A DNA stretch of 64,000 nt. Origin: an uncultured Erythrobacter sp. (GTDB taxonomy: Bacteria; Pseudomonadota; Alphaproteobacteria; Sphingomonadales; Sphingomonadaceae). Position numbers and translations under genes: made by a program. The notes under the pieces were generated by a model that did not search any database, was not told the origin of the DNA, and saw only the letters and a list, made by a program, of their open reading frames with translations. This document shows positions 34,986 to 45,160 of the stretch, one piece after another. How positions within the stretch are numbered: the first letter of the stretch is position 1; each line of letters starts with the position of its first letter. The stretch spans positions 1,674,001-1,738,000 of the forward strand of contig NZ_OY284433.1 in assembly GCF_958304185.1 (NCBI RefSeq). Direction: 5' to 3'.

Positions 34986-35693
34986 TCAAGACGAGCGTTC
35001 AAAAGCGTTGGCCACAAAATCCCTGCCAAGGCGCAAGCCAACAGGATCAACGCTGTGAGGTATCCCATAGGAAATGTGCGTCGTGACATCGACACCCAGC
35101 CGTTTGAGCTCGCTTTCCGCCATATGCAGCGCCGCGATCGGTACGACCGGATCAGCCGTTCCGTGGACCAGCAATACCGGCGGCTTCGAGAAATCAGAGT
35201 TCGCGAGTCCAGTCGTTGCGGTGAGCATCCCCGAATAGCCAACCACAGCAGCGACCGGCCGGGGTCGGCGCAGCCCGACATGGAGCGCCATCATCGTGCC
35301 TTGGCTGAAGCCGACCAGCGCGAGGTCCGCCTCGGTTAGTTCATATTCTGCCAGCTTGCGGTCGATGAAGGCGTCGATCGCCGGAGCCGCCGCTGCGGCG
35401 CCTGCCGCCAGAGCCGATGGCGCAAATCCGGACAGACCCCACCATTGATAGCCCGCCCCCATCATCCCGCACCGCTGAGGCGCGTGGGGTGCGAGGAACA
35501 GCGTGTCGGGAAGCGCGTCCTGCCATTGGGGGGCGAGCGCAATCATGTCGGTTCCGCTCGAACCGAAGCCGTGAAGCAGCAGAACGATCTTCTTGGGCCG
35601 CGCGCCGGATCGTGGTTTGAGGCTGGCGCCGTTGACAATTTTCGACAATGAAATGATCTCTCTTGGTGACGTAGGCCGTATGCTTATGGCCAA
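34986..35693 (-). CDS. Alpha/beta-hydrolase, phospholipase/carboxylesterase family
   Basis: A 220-235-residue serine hydrolase of the carboxylesterase/phospholipase (YpfH/Abhydrolase_2) family: KIVLLLHGFGSSGTDMIALAPQW, LFLAPHAPQRCGMMGAGYQWWGL, the nucleophile elbow VGFSQGTMMALHVGL, the acid in LLVHGTADPVVPI and the base in YGIPHSVDPVGL. The ATG at 35693 would add a 15-residue tail with no clear role; TTG at 35648 with AGAGAGATC upstream may be the true start. Esterase substrate unknown. Divergent from the FAD oxidoreductase gene. Confidence 0.85.
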   Translation of the reverse strand: MAISIRPTSPREIISLSKIVNGASLKPRSGARPKKIVLLLHGFGSSGTDMIALAPQWQDALPDTLFLAPHAPQRCGMMGAGYQWWGLSGFAPSALAAGAAAAAPAIDAFIDRKLAEYELTEADLALVGFSQGTMMALHVGLRRPRPVAAVVGYSGMLTATTGLANSDFSKPPVLLVHGTADPVVPIAALHMAESELKRLGVDVTTHISYGIPHSVDPVGLRLGRDFVANAFERSS

Positions 35694-35812
35694 AATGCTT
35701 GGCCGAATACCTGCGTTTCAGGCGCAATCGAGAGATGGTGATACCAGCCGGATTTAACGACCCTGCGCATCAGCGATTGGCATTCCGCGCTATCCCTCTC
35801 TAATGCGGAGCC

Positions 35813-37471
35813 ATGCTGCGCATCACCGAACTGACCCTGCCGCTCCATCATCCGGACGAGGCCTTGCCTGCTGCCATTTGCAAGCGACTGAAGATCACCC
35901 CGCGCGATCTGGTCCGCTTTGTCGTCGCGCGCCGCGGCCATGATGCACGTGACAAGAACAACATCCAGCTGGTCTATTCGGTCGACGTGAATGTGAAGAA
36001 CGAGGCGGCGGTGCTTCAGCGCTTTCGCAAGGATCGCAAGGTCCTGCCCACCCCGGACCCGCGCTACCATCTGGTGGCCACAGCGCCTGAAGGGAGCACT
36101 TCCAAGCGGCCCGTCGTCATCGGCGCCGGGCCGTGCGGGCTGTTTGCCGGCCTGATCCTGGCCCAGATGGGGTTCCGCCCGATCATCCTCGACCGGGGCA
36201 AAGTGGTTCGCGAGCGGACCAAGGACACGTGGGGACTGTGGCGGCAGGGGGTGCTCAATCCGGAATCCAACGCCCAGTTCGGTGAGGGCGGGGCGGGCAC
36301 CTTTTCTGACGGCAAGCTCTATAGCCGGATCAAGGACCCCAACAATCGCGACCGCAAGGTTCTGACCGAATTCGTGAAAGCCGGAGCACCATCCGAAATC
36401 CTGACCGAGGCGCATCCGCATATCGGCACCTTCCGGCTGGTGACGATGGTCGAGAGTATGCGCAAAAGCATCGAGGCACTGGGCGGTGAATATCGCTTTT
36501 CGAACCGGGTCGATGGCATCGACATCACGACCGACGCCCACGGCGACCGCCGTGTTCGCGGAGTCCATCTGAGCACCGGCGAGTATCTGGAGGCGGATCA
36601 TGTCGTGCTCGCCATCGGCCATAGCGCGCGCGACACATTCGCGATGCTCCATGCGGCCGGGGTCTATGTCGAGGCCAAGCCGTTTTCGATCGGAGTCAGG
36701 ATCGAACACCCGCAATCGTGGATCGACAAATCGCGGTTCGGCATCGACGCTGGCAACCGGATCCTCGGCGCGGCCGAGTATCACATCTCGCACCACTGCA
36801 AGAATGATCGGACGGTCTACAGCTTCTGCATGTGCCCTGGCGGCACCGTTGTGGCTGCGACATCGGAGGAAGGCCGCGTCGCCACCAACGGAATGAGCCA
36901 GTATTCGCGTAACGAGCGCAACGCGAACTCCGGCCTTGTCGTCGCAATTGATCCGGAGCGCGACTTCCCCGGTGATCCGCTGGCTGGGATTGCGCTGCAA
37001 CGTCATTGGGAGTCGTTGGCCTATGTTGCCGGCGGGTCGAGCTACAAGGCCCCGGCCCAGAGGCTGGGCGATTTTCTTGCAGGCCGCCCCTCCGAGGCGC
37101 TCGGCTCGGTCACGCCGTCCTACAAGCCCGGCGTGCATTTGACGGACTTGGCGCAATGCCTGCCGGACTACGCTGTGACTGCGATGCGTGAGGCGCTGCC
37201 TGTTTTTGGTCGGCAGATACCGGGCTACGATCACCCCGACGTGCTGATGACCGGCGTCGAAACGCGCACGTCCTCACCGATCCGCTTCACCCGCGGCAAG
37301 GACTTCCAGAGCCTGAATACGGCGGGGCTGTTCCCTGCTGGTGAGGGGGCAGGCTATGCCGGGGGAATTCTGTCGGCAGCGGTGGATGGGATCAAGGTTG
37401 CCGAAGCAGTGGCGTTGAGCCTTGGCGGCGCTCAAGCGCGCGGTATTGGGGATGGTGCTCGTGCCAATTAG
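35813..37471 (+). CDS. FAD-dependent oxidoreductase of the COG2509 type
   Basis: A 552-residue flavoprotein. A 100-residue N-terminal domain (ITELTLPLHHPDEALPAAICKRLKI...DLVRFVVARRGHDARDKNNIQLVYSVDV) precedes the FAD Rossmann fold VVIGAGPCGLFAGLILAQMGFRPIILDRGK, then ESNAQFGEGGAGTFSDGKLYSRIKD, DHVVLAIGHSARDTFAML, the cysteine pair FCMCPGGTVVAA and GLFPAGEGAGYAGGILSAAVDGIKVAEA. These proteins are widespread and uncharacterised; a dehydrogenase on a bulky substrate is the usual guess. The ATG at 35813 has GCGGAG upstream. Single gene. Confidence 0.85.
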   Translation: MLRITELTLPLHHPDEALPAAICKRLKITPRDLVRFVVARRGHDARDKNNIQLVYSVDVNVKNEAAVLQRFRKDRKVLPTPDPRYHLVATAPEGSTSKRPVVIGAGPCGLFAGLILAQMGFRPIILDRGKVVRERTKDTWGLWRQGVLNPESNAQFGEGGAGTFSDGKLYSRIKDPNNRDRKVLTEFVKAGAPSEILTEAHPHIGTFRLVTMVESMRKSIEALGGEYRFSNRVDGIDITTDAHGDRRVRGVHLSTGEYLEADHVVLAIGHSARDTFAMLHAAGVYVEAKPFSIGVRIEHPQSWIDKSRFGIDAGNRILGAAEYHISHHCKNDRTVYSFCMCPGGTVVAATSEEGRVATNGMSQYSRNERNANSGLVVAIDPERDFPGDPLAGIALQRHWESLAYVAGGSSYKAPAQRLGDFLAGRPSEALGSVTPSYKPGVHLTDLAQCLPDYAVTAMREALPVFGRQIPGYDHPDVLMTGVETRTSSPIRFTRGKDFQSLNTAGLFPAGEGAGYAGGILSAAVDGIKVAEAVALSLGGAQARGIGDGARAN

Positions 37472-37765
37472 GAAATGCTGGCCATTGAACCGGTCAGACC
37501 GAACGACCAGCAAGGCGCGCTCATGTCAGTCACAGCAAATTGACTGCCAATCGCCTGGCAGCGGACGAAGTTGACGGTCGGCCTGCATGGCCAGGTCTGG
37601 CCGTTTGATGAAAGAAGGGTCTCATCGACACAGGGGACTTTGCCGCCGTTCCTGTTGCTCTAGCAATTCACGCAGGTGCATTTTGGTCGCTATGGCTCCT
37701 TAGAGAAGCTGGACCAGACACCCGGCGCACCGCAGACATGGGGCCGACAAGGGAACATACGAAAC

Positions 37766-38947
37766 ATGACGATCAGCACCGAAGCGCTGGAGATGGCAGC
37801 ACGAGTAGAGGCTTTCGTGCGGGAACAGATCTTCCCCTACGAACAGGACCCGCGCCGCGACCACCATGGCGCGCCCACCGACGCGCTGGTGATGGAAATG
37901 CGCGAACTGGCCCGCACGGCCGGCGTGCTGACCCCGCACATCCGGCCCGACGGGAGCCATTTCAACCAGCGCGAAACGGCGGTGATCCTGATCAAGTCCG
38001 GCCTCACCCCGCTCGGGATGCTGGCCTGCAACACGCAGGCGCCCGACGAGGGCAACATGTATCTGATCGGCAAGGTCGGCAGCGCTGACCTCAAAGAGCG
38101 CTTCCTTGCGCCGCTGCTCTCGGGCCACGCGCGCTCGGCTTTCTTCATGACCGAACCGGCGGAATTGAACGGCGCGGGCGCGGACCCTTCGATGATGATC
38201 ACCACCTGCCGCAAGGACGGCAACCACTGGGTCATCAATGGCAAGAAGTGCTTCATCACCGGAGCCGAGGGCGCAAAGGTCGGCATCGTGATGGCCAAGT
38301 CCGAAGACCCGGACAGCCACGGCGGGGCCTGCATGTTTCTCGTCGACTTGCCTGACCCGGCGATCCAGATCACCGGGGTGCCGAACACCATCGACAGTTC
38401 AATGCCCGGCAGCCACGCCGAGATCACCATCGACAACCTGCGAGTACCCGCCGACCAGATGCTCGGCGATGCGGGCGAAGGGTTCAAGTATGCGCAGATC
38501 CGCCTTTCGCCTGCACGGCTCTCCCACTGCATGCGCTGGCTTGGCGGGTGCATCCGCGCGCAGGAAATCGCGGTCGATTATGCCAACCGCCGCATGGCCT
38601 TTGGCAAGGCGCTGATCGATCACGAGGGCGTGGGCTTCATGCTCGCCGAGAACATGATCGATCTGAAGCAGTGCGAGTTGATGATCGACTGGTGCGCGGG
38701 CGTGCTCGACACCGGCTCGCTTGGCACGGTGGAAAGCTCGATGGCCAAGGTCGCCGTGTCCGAGGCGCTGATGCGCGTGGCCGACAAGTGCGTGCAGGTG
38801 ATGGGCGGCACGGGTGTGACCGATAAGACCATCGTCGAGACGATGTTCCGCGAAATCCGCGCCTTCCGCATCTATGACGGCCCGACCGAGGTCCACAAGT
38901 GGAGCCTCGCCAAGAAGCTGCGGCGCGACTGGAAGGCCGCGCAGTAA
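37766..38947 (+). CDS. Acyl-CoA dehydrogenase family protein
   Basis: A 393-residue FAD-dependent acyl-CoA dehydrogenase. The three usual parts are visible: helical N-terminus (VEAFVREQIFPYEQDPRRDH), middle beta domain (AFFMTEPAELNGAGADPSMMITT, HWVINGKKCFITGAEGAKVGIVM) and helical C-terminus (ANRRMAFGKALIDHEGVGFMLAENMIDL, VQVMGGTGVTDKTIVETMFREIRAFRIYDGPTEVHKWSLAKKL). The RIYDGPTEVHK end is like ACAD10/11-type enzymes acting on longer or 4-hydroxy-acyl substrates. The ATG at 37766 replaces an in-frame start 90 bases upstream. No other beta-oxidation gene is adjacent. Confidence 0.9.
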   Translation: MTISTEALEMAARVEAFVREQIFPYEQDPRRDHHGAPTDALVMEMRELARTAGVLTPHIRPDGSHFNQRETAVILIKSGLTPLGMLACNTQAPDEGNMYLIGKVGSADLKERFLAPLLSGHARSAFFMTEPAELNGAGADPSMMITTCRKDGNHWVINGKKCFITGAEGAKVGIVMAKSEDPDSHGGACMFLVDLPDPAIQITGVPNTIDSSMPGSHAEITIDNLRVPADQMLGDAGEGFKYAQIRLSPARLSHCMRWLGGCIRAQEIAVDYANRRMAFGKALIDHEGVGFMLAENMIDLKQCELMIDWCAGVLDTGSLGTVESSMAKVAVSEALMRVADKCVQVMGGTGVTDKTIVETMFREIRAFRIYDGPTEVHKWSLAKKLRRDWKAAQ

Positions 38948-39036
38948 GCGGCGCGTTGGCGGCGGCCATTGGTGAGCGCAAATGCCCCTGTTCGCAGGCG
39001 ACAAAACTGCACCCATTCGTGTGGGCGGCAGGGTCG

Positions 39037-40650
39037 CTATTCGCCGTCGCCGGTTTCCATCGGTTCTTCCAACATCGGAAATTGAATGCCGAGTTGGTCA
39101 AGGTATGTCGGATAACGCACCGGGTCATAATAATATTTGCTAAGCTCAGGCTTGTAGCGGGCCATGATGTCCGCGTTAATCTCAATCGCTGGCTTGTCCG
39201 CCGAGCCGATCACCGGAAGATATTTCTGATCCTTGGTTTGCACGTCAGTGAAATAGTCTCTGGCTGATTTGCGGAGGTTAGCGTCAACCAGAAGGTCAAG
39301 TGTCGTCATTGCGATGACCTTTGCACCGGCCACTACGCCTTTGTGAGCGATAGGTGTCGCCATGGCGATGGCATCAGTCCAATTGTGCCCCGGCAGATCG
39401 GGAATATTGGACGGATAACGGATGGTAATCGTCGGTACCGTCCATGACACGTCGCCGATGTCGTCAGACCCGCCGCTCTTGGGTTCCTCCACTGGCGGCT
39501 CCAGCTTTTTGAGCTCGACCGAAAGGCCCTCCTGCTTTTCTGCCTTTGCATTCTTCTGGACGACCTTGGCAAAAGCCTGTTCTTCAGGGGTCCATTTCGG
39601 CAGGCCAACAGCCTGGATGTTCGCATAGGCGGCTTCCGCGATCGGCCGGTTGAAGTGCCGCGGGGCCGCAGTGCCAATGATGCGGCGCGTTACCGCCGTG
39701 TCCGTCATCTTGGCGGCGGCTTCCGCAATCACATTGCCAATGTCGAAGCTGTTCTGGATCCGCTTGAAATCCTGTTCGCGGAAGAAGTACCAGACCGACG
39801 CCACAGAGGGCACGACATTCGGCTGGTCGCCACCATCGCTGATGACATAGTGCGAGCGCTGCTCAGGGCGGAGATGCTCGCGCCGCATATTCCAGCCCAT
39901 GTTCATCAGTTCGACGGCATCAAGCGCGGAGCGACCACGCCAAGGAGCCGCCGCTGAATGCGCGCTTTCGCCGCGGAACGTATATTCAACCGATACCAGA
40001 CCTGTTCCCGACGGCTGGCCCCATGCTGTCTCGAGATTGCTTCCGACATGGGTGAAGAGCACAGCGTCGACATCTTTGAACACACCATCGCGCACCATGA
40101 AGGCCTTGCCCGCGACCAATTCTTCGGCGACTCCTGGCCAAAGCAACAATGTGCCGGCAATGTTGTGACGCTTCATCAAGTCCCTGACCGCCAGGGCCGC
40201 AACGATATTGACCGCCTGACCTGAATTATGCCCTTCGCCATGCCCCGGTGCCCCGGCGACCAGCGGCTCACGCCACGGAATGCCGGGCTTCTGGTTTGCC
40301 TTGGGGATACCGTCGATGTCGCTTCCAAGTGCAATGACCGGGCCACCGGTGCCGTTGGTCCAGGTGGCCACCCAACCTGTCGGAAGTCCGGCGACGTTGC
40401 GTTGGATAGCAAAGCCTTCTTTTTCAAGAATGTCGGTCAAGTATTTGGCTGTCTCGTGTTCCTGGAAAGCGAGTTCACTGAAGCTAAACAGGGAATCGTT
40501 GATCTCCTGCGCCAGCTTGGCCCGAGCTTCGACTTCTTCGACTGACTGAGACTTGAGAGTTTTCACAGGCGGCGCTGCGAAGGCGACTGCCGCTGGCCCG
40601 AAACTCAAAACCAAAGCCAGAGCCAACACAGCCGACCTTTGCCCCTTCAT
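39037..40650 (-). CDS. Secreted M20-family amidohydrolase (AbgB-like)
   Basis: A 537-residue zinc amidohydrolase with a signal peptide (AVLALALVLSFGPAAVAFA). M20 features: FSFSELAFQEHETAKYL, LGSDIDGIPKANQKPGIPWREPLVAGAPGHGEGHNSGQA (metal-binding region), PGVAEELVAGKAFMV, and the dimerisation lid with GESAHSAAAPWRGRSALDAVELMNMGWN. It is closest in layout to the p-aminobenzoyl-glutamate hydrolase B subunit, but exported. An insert rich in K/E/P (about residues 385-405) is unusual. The ATG at 40650 has GGAGAAGG just upstream; a GTG one codon earlier is less likely. The next gene upstream is a secreted metalloprotease. Confidence 0.88.
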   Translation of the reverse strand: MKGQRSAVLALALVLSFGPAAVAFAAPPVKTLKSQSVEEVEARAKLAQEINDSLFSFSELAFQEHETAKYLTDILEKEGFAIQRNVAGLPTGWVATWTNGTGGPVIALGSDIDGIPKANQKPGIPWREPLVAGAPGHGEGHNSGQAVNIVAALAVRDLMKRHNIAGTLLLWPGVAEELVAGKAFMVRDGVFKDVDAVLFTHVGSNLETAWGQPSGTGLVSVEYTFRGESAHSAAAPWRGRSALDAVELMNMGWNMRREHLRPEQRSHYVISDGGDQPNVVPSVASVWYFFREQDFKRIQNSFDIGNVIAEAAAKMTDTAVTRRIIGTAAPRHFNRPIAEAAYANIQAVGLPKWTPEEQAFAKVVQKNAKAEKQEGLSVELKKLEPPVEEPKSGGSDDIGDVSWTVPTITIRYPSNIPDLPGHNWTDAIAMATPIAHKGVVAGAKVIAMTTLDLLVDANLRKSARDYFTDVQTKDQKYLPVIGSADKPAIEINADIMARYKPELSKYYYDPVRYPTYLDQLGIQFPMLEEPMETGDGE

Positions 40651-40904
40651 CACCTTCTCCCAGTTTGACTTCCCCCTGAATGTTATGGGGCTATTTCCTC
40701 GAAAGCAAACGGCGCGGAGAGTTCACGCGCGAATGGCCGCCTCCAGGCCCGCTGCGTGCCGTTCGTATTGTCCGATTTGAGGATGCAACGCGGTCGCTGG
40801 CCTGCGCAGTGGCGAATGACAGTTTTTCAGCCACGAACGGTCATGCGCGGCGCGGAGGCCAGCCGGTGCAATCACCAGCTGGCCGTCCTCTATTCCAACC
40901 CCAA

Positions 40905-43502
40905 TCAACGCCGTTCGAATGCCGCGATCAGCGAGCGCAGATGCGCCCGGTGCGCCCGGGTTTCCTCATCGGTGCTTGGTGCCGCTGCGATCGTCTTGAT
41001 CCGGGCGATGCTGGCCAGCGCCGCTGAGCGGGCGATGTAATCAAACCCCGGCTGGGGCACCGGACCGCCAGGTGTCTGCTCCACGCCGCCGCCAGCGCCT
41101 GATGCGATGCCGATCAGGCGGGTGAGATATTCGACCTGCAGGTTCTGCCGGTAGGTGTTCACTGCCGTGATCCGGTCCGCTTCGAACATCACGCCGGTCA
41201 ATTCGCGCATATAGGAGCTGACGGGGTAATCCCCACCATAGCGGCGCGAATCCGTCAGGCGCGTTAGGATGTTGGGGTGCATCAGGTGGTTGAGCAACGA
41301 ACGTTGCGTGTTCAGCGCGCGCGAATGGGGCCGCGGGTCAATATTGCGGCCAAACGCATCGAAGCCGCGCCGCTGCACCTGCAGCCGGCTCAGCAAACTT
41401 TCCCCGGCCGCAAAGGCGTCGGGCGCGAAAGCGATGCGATTGAGCACATCCAGCGCCCGGCGCTGCTCCTTGGCGGGAACCGGGACGAACGGCTGTTCTG
41501 CCCCCGATTGTCCCACCACCGACCGGTTGTTGTACACCCCGCCAATCCAGCGCGAGGCGACATTGGCCGCCGCGGCGCGTTGACCGGTCAGGATCATGTA
41601 GCCGTTGTACAGCGACTGGTAGCTTTCGCCGGCCTCCAGCATCCGCTCCGGCAACACGGCCAGCGTCTGATCGACGAGCAGCGCCTGCTGCGCGGCCCAG
41701 CCGATCGGATCATCCGACAAATCGTCGATCATCACCCGTGGGTCGATATGCACCCCGGGTGCCCGCAAGTCGTCCGCATCATTGGCGAAGGCTAGCGCCG
41801 GTTCGGTTGAGCGGGCGAGGATCCGTTCGCGCGCGGCTTCATCAGGCGTGTAACCGAAAGCGATCACCCACAGATCATAGGCACCCGGTTTCGTGACCGC
41901 GAACTGTCCCTGAGACTGGCCGGGCAGGGCGATGTTGGTTGCCGGGTAGTCCATCACCGAATTCGTCGGCGGAGTTGTTGGCGAACCGAGCGCCGAAAGC
42001 GGGACGCTGCTGGATGAGCGCATATTGTGATTAAGCCCCAGCGTATGCCCGATCTCGTGCAGCACGAGATAGTACAGCTCTTCCTCGGTGAGGCGTTTGA
42101 TCTCGGCTTCGCTTGTCCCCCGCGCCATCAGCATGGCGCGCGCAGCCATCAGCTTGGCCTGCAGCCTGCTGCCGAAGTTGCACCAGCGACCATCCTGATC
42201 CCAATGGCCCGGCGCAGACGGCGCGTCCGGCGATTGCGCAGGCAGACCCGCCGTGTCGAAAATCTGCTCTTGGGTCATCCGGTTGGTGAGGTAGATATAC
42301 TCCAGCATGATATCCGCGCCGAGGATTTCGCCGGTGCGCGGATTGGTGAAGCTGGGGCCGTAACCGCCAAAGGGCGGGTTGGGGGAGGAAGTCCAGCGCA
42401 GCACGTTGTAGCGCAGGTCTCCGGCGTGCCAGTCGGCATTATCGGGCTGGACCTGCACTTCGACCGCATTGGTGAAGCCCGCCGCTTCGAACGCGACGTT
42501 CCACGCCAGCGCGGCGTTGCGGATGATACCGCGCAACTCAACCGGGGTGGTATTCTCGATCCAGAACGTGATCGGCTTCACCGGGTCGGAAAGCGCGGCG
42601 TCGGGGTACTTCTTTTCGAGCCGCCAGCGGTTGATGACGTCGCGATACGGGGCCGCATCGGCCGATGTCAGGTCGGTGGTCTGATTGGTGAAGAAACCAA
42701 CGCGGAAATCATCCAGCCGTGGTTTGAAGCCCGCATCCGGCAACTCCAGAAACGAATGCTGCACGAGGATCGCGACCGAACGCGAATCGGTGATATCGGC
42801 GCTGCCGTATCGCAGCGGCTTCGGGTTATCGAACACGTATTCGACCCGAATATCCGTATTTTCGGGATACGAACGGTAATCGGCGATCTGGGTCTTGCTG
42901 TCGGACAGTTCGCCCAGTGCAAAATTGGCCCCCGGCTTGTCATCGGGCGATTGCCACGGTGTGATCTGATGGAGCGCCTGCCCTTTGAGCAGCGCGTCGG
43001 CCGAAATCAGGATCCGGGTGCCGTCTTCGGATTCCGCTGCGATTTTGACGCTGCCGATCGGCGCGCGCGCAATATTGGCATCGGCCGCGCGCGACAGTGC
43101 ATTGTCTGGATCGAAATAGTAGCTGGTGTTGACCGCCTCGACCTCGATGCGGTTGAATTTCCGGTTGAGCACGATGATTCGATTGTCCCGGAAATTACCC
43201 CGGAAGTGGCCGGTCTCAGCCGGGCCGTTTTCGGTGTAGGTGAAATAGATGAATTCACGGCCGATCTGTTCGGCGGCGATCTCCATAAAGACCTCGCCGG
43301 TCTTCAAATCGCGATAGAGCGGGAACAGGCCTTCAGACTTCTGAAATTCTTTGACGAATTCGCCCAAAGCTTTGGGCTTTTCAGTTTCAGCGGGCGCTTC
43401 GACCTTGGCCTTGCCGTTGTCCTTAGCCTTGTCGCGGTCCTTGGCATTCGCGCCCGATGCGGCGATCAGCGCCGCACCCAGAAAAAGTCCCCATTTCTTC
43501 AT
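40905..43502 (-). CDS. Secreted zinc metalloprotease (DUF5117/DUF4953 family)
   Basis: An 865-residue protein with a signal peptide (WGLFLGAALIAASGANA), a lysine-rich linker, an N-terminal DUF5118/5117-like region (LFPLYRDLKTGEVFMEIAAEQIGREFIYF) and a metzincin-type zinc site HEIGHTLGLNH at residues 482-492, followed by a methionine turn in SVMDYP. The C-terminal third is helical. Such proteases are common in Bacteroidetes and sphingomonads; targets are unknown. Start ATG at 43502 after GGGGGACAAC. It is 254 bases upstream of the amidohydrolase, so both may help degrade external peptides. Confidence 0.9.
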   Translation of the reverse strand: MKKWGLFLGAALIAASGANAKDRDKAKDNGKAKVEAPAETEKPKALGEFVKEFQKSEGLFPLYRDLKTGEVFMEIAAEQIGREFIYFTYTENGPAETGHFRGNFRDNRIIVLNRKFNRIEVEAVNTSYYFDPDNALSRAADANIARAPIGSVKIAAESEDGTRILISADALLKGQALHQITPWQSPDDKPGANFALGELSDSKTQIADYRSYPENTDIRVEYVFDNPKPLRYGSADITDSRSVAILVQHSFLELPDAGFKPRLDDFRVGFFTNQTTDLTSADAAPYRDVINRWRLEKKYPDAALSDPVKPITFWIENTTPVELRGIIRNAALAWNVAFEAAGFTNAVEVQVQPDNADWHAGDLRYNVLRWTSSPNPPFGGYGPSFTNPRTGEILGADIMLEYIYLTNRMTQEQIFDTAGLPAQSPDAPSAPGHWDQDGRWCNFGSRLQAKLMAARAMLMARGTSEAEIKRLTEEELYYLVLHEIGHTLGLNHNMRSSSSVPLSALGSPTTPPTNSVMDYPATNIALPGQSQGQFAVTKPGAYDLWVIAFGYTPDEAARERILARSTEPALAFANDADDLRAPGVHIDPRVMIDDLSDDPIGWAAQQALLVDQTLAVLPERMLEAGESYQSLYNGYMILTGQRAAAANVASRWIGGVYNNRSVVGQSGAEQPFVPVPAKEQRRALDVLNRIAFAPDAFAAGESLLSRLQVQRRGFDAFGRNIDPRPHSRALNTQRSLLNHLMHPNILTRLTDSRRYGGDYPVSSYMRELTGVMFEADRITAVNTYRQNLQVEYLTRLIGIASGAGGGVEQTPGGPVPQPGFDYIARSAALASIARIKTIAAAPSTDEETRAHRAHLRSLIAAFERR

Positions 43503-44002
43503 GTTGTCCCCCATCACAAGTCAAGGACGCAACAGTCACCGCATGGCGCCGGTATTGGCAAGCGCCTTATAATGTCGTTCGCAGATTGGTGTTGGGCTTT
43601 GGACGCTTGGTCGACGCTGGCGGTGCGATCACCAGCAGTGGCTATCCACCATCGGCACCATGAGCCGATCAAGCACCGCCGCCAGCGTGGCCGGCAATGC
43701 CGCCGCCCGGACTGATAGTCGTTGCCTTTCTGAGGCGCATTCTGGCGGAGCCTTGAAGTGGCTGCGCCAGACCGATCAGGCGCAGCAGAGGGCAACCGAT
43801 ATCGATCGGGTGGTTTGCAGAAACGTGGGCACGCCAAGGTCATCGAGAGCGATATGCCCGCCCGCTTTGGACCGAACCTAGCGTAGTTTGACCGACCACC
43901 CAAAATGCTAATGCGAATGATTCTTATTGACCTCATCCCTCGCGTCTCATAGCGAGCGGCGGCGACAAAGTTCACACACTTTGTTGATGCGCCGGAGATG
44001 AT
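43503..44002. other. Divergent promoter region of the iron-uptake operon
   Basis: About 500 bases between the metalloprotease start and the PepSY gene start. Apart from the Fur-box-like palindrome at 43910-43928 I see no gene; an open frame at 43660-43881 has no ribosome site or recognisable product. The palindrome is 75 bases before the first start codon of the iron operon. Confidence 0.7.
43910..43928. promoter_or_regulatory. Fur-box-like operator
   Basis: AATGCGAATGATTCTTATT is a 19-base imperfect palindrome with a perfect GAAT-G-ATTC core and AT-rich arms, close to the classic Fur consensus GATAATGATAATCATTATC. Its position upstream of a PepSY protein and a TonB siderophore-type receptor fits iron-dependent repression. 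Confidence 0.78.
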
Positions 44003-45160
44003 GTGAAGCGTTCCACCATCAAGATTTGGTTTCTCGTCCACAAGTGGTCGAGCCTCGTCTCAACTCTGTTCTTACTGATGCTATGCGTCACCGGCCTGCC
44101 GCTGATCTTCCATGACGAGATCGACGCACTGCTGGGTGAGGATTACGAAGCGCGGCTGGTGGGAGCGCCGTCGTCGCAGGCGGGTCTGCCGCTCAATACG
44201 ATGCTCGCCAAGGCGCTCGGTCAGCGTCCCAATGAGGTCCCGCTGTTCATGGCGTTCAGCAATGAAAGCCCGCTACTGACCGTCACCACCGGCCCGCGCG
44301 CAGATGCTGCGGAAAGCGAGATGACGCTCCTTTTCCTCGACCGCGCGACTGGCGAGGTGATCGGGCCCGCGCCGAGCGGCGGCGTCATGGATTTTGTCCT
44401 CAGCCTTCACGTCGATTTGTTCCTCGGACTTCCCGGGATGCTATTCCTTGGTGCGATGGGCTTGCTCTTCGTGATCGCGCTGGTTTCGGGCGTAGTGCTC
44501 TATGCGCCCTTCATGCGCCGGCTTGCATTCGGCACGCTGCGCACGGCCCGTAGCCCGAGGGTGCGGCGGCTCGATCAGCACAACCTCGTCGGCGTCGTCA
44601 CGCTGGGCTGGGCTCTGGTGGTCGGCTTGACGGGTGTGATCAACACGCTAGCCGACCCGCTGACGGCGCAATGGCAGTCCGGCGAGCTCGCAGAAATGAC
44701 CGCGCGCTATCAGGGTGCGGCTCCGCTGGCTCCGGCAGAATACGGCTCGCTGGATGCGGCGATGACCGCTGCGCAGAGCGCGCTTCCGGGCCGTGCGCCG
44801 CAGTTCATCGGGTTTCCGGGAGGCGCGTTCAGCACGGGGCACCATTATGCGGTGTTCTTCCAAGGGGACAGGCCCGCGACACAGTTCCTGCTCACCCCGG
44901 CTCTAATTGACGCACGCGAAGGCACCCTCACCGACACGCGCGAGATGCCTGCCATCAACCAGGCGCTGATGCTCTCGAAGCCTCTGCATTTCGGCGACTA
45001 CGGCGGACTGCCGCTCAAGCTGCTGTGGGCGCTGCTCGACCTCGCCGCGATCTGGGTCCTGTGGACCGGCATCCTCCTATGGCTGCGGCGTGAGCCCGGC
45101 CGTATCGACCGGCGCATCGACGAGATCGCAGGCGGCGCGGCGGCAGGTGCGAGCGCGTGA
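44003..45160 (+). CDS. PepSY-associated TM protein (siderophore-iron reductase type)
   Basis: A 385-residue inner-membrane protein of the PepSY_TM family. Four helices are visible: LVSTLFLLMLCVTGLPLIF, PGMLFLGAMGLLFVIALVSGVVLYAP, VVTLGWALVVGLTGVINTL and LLWALLDLAAIWVLWTGILLWL. Histidines that could ligate heme are at VHKWSS, LHVDLFLGLPG, QHNLVG and LHFGDYGGLPLK. Known relatives (FsqB, FoxB) reduce ferric siderophores in the periplasm. The GTG at 44003 has CGGAGATG just before it. Operon with the next two genes, under the Fur-like box. Confidence 0.87.
   Translation: MKRSTIKIWFLVHKWSSLVSTLFLLMLCVTGLPLIFHDEIDALLGEDYEARLVGAPSSQAGLPLNTMLAKALGQRPNEVPLFMAFSNESPLLTVTTGPRADAAESEMTLLFLDRATGEVIGPAPSGGVMDFVLSLHVDLFLGLPGMLFLGAMGLLFVIALVSGVVLYAPFMRRLAFGTLRTARSPRVRRLDQHNLVGVVTLGWALVVGLTGVINTLADPLTAQWQSGELAEMTARYQGAAPLAPAEYGSLDAAMTAAQSALPGRAPQFIGFPGGAFSTGHHYAVFFQGDRPATQFLLTPALIDAREGTLTDTREMPAINQALMLSKPLHFGDYGGLPLKLLWALLDLAAIWVLWTGILLWLRREPGRIDRRIDEIAGGAAAGASA

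Noticed and set aside
35684..37234. 516-codon open frame on the minus strand
   Set aside because: It mirrors the FAD oxidoreductase gene on the plus strand, which has full domain support; in GC-rich DNA long antisense frames are expected.
42027..43715. 562-codon open frame on the plus strand
   Set aside because: Antisense shadow of the zinc metalloprotease gene; no domain or ribosome site.
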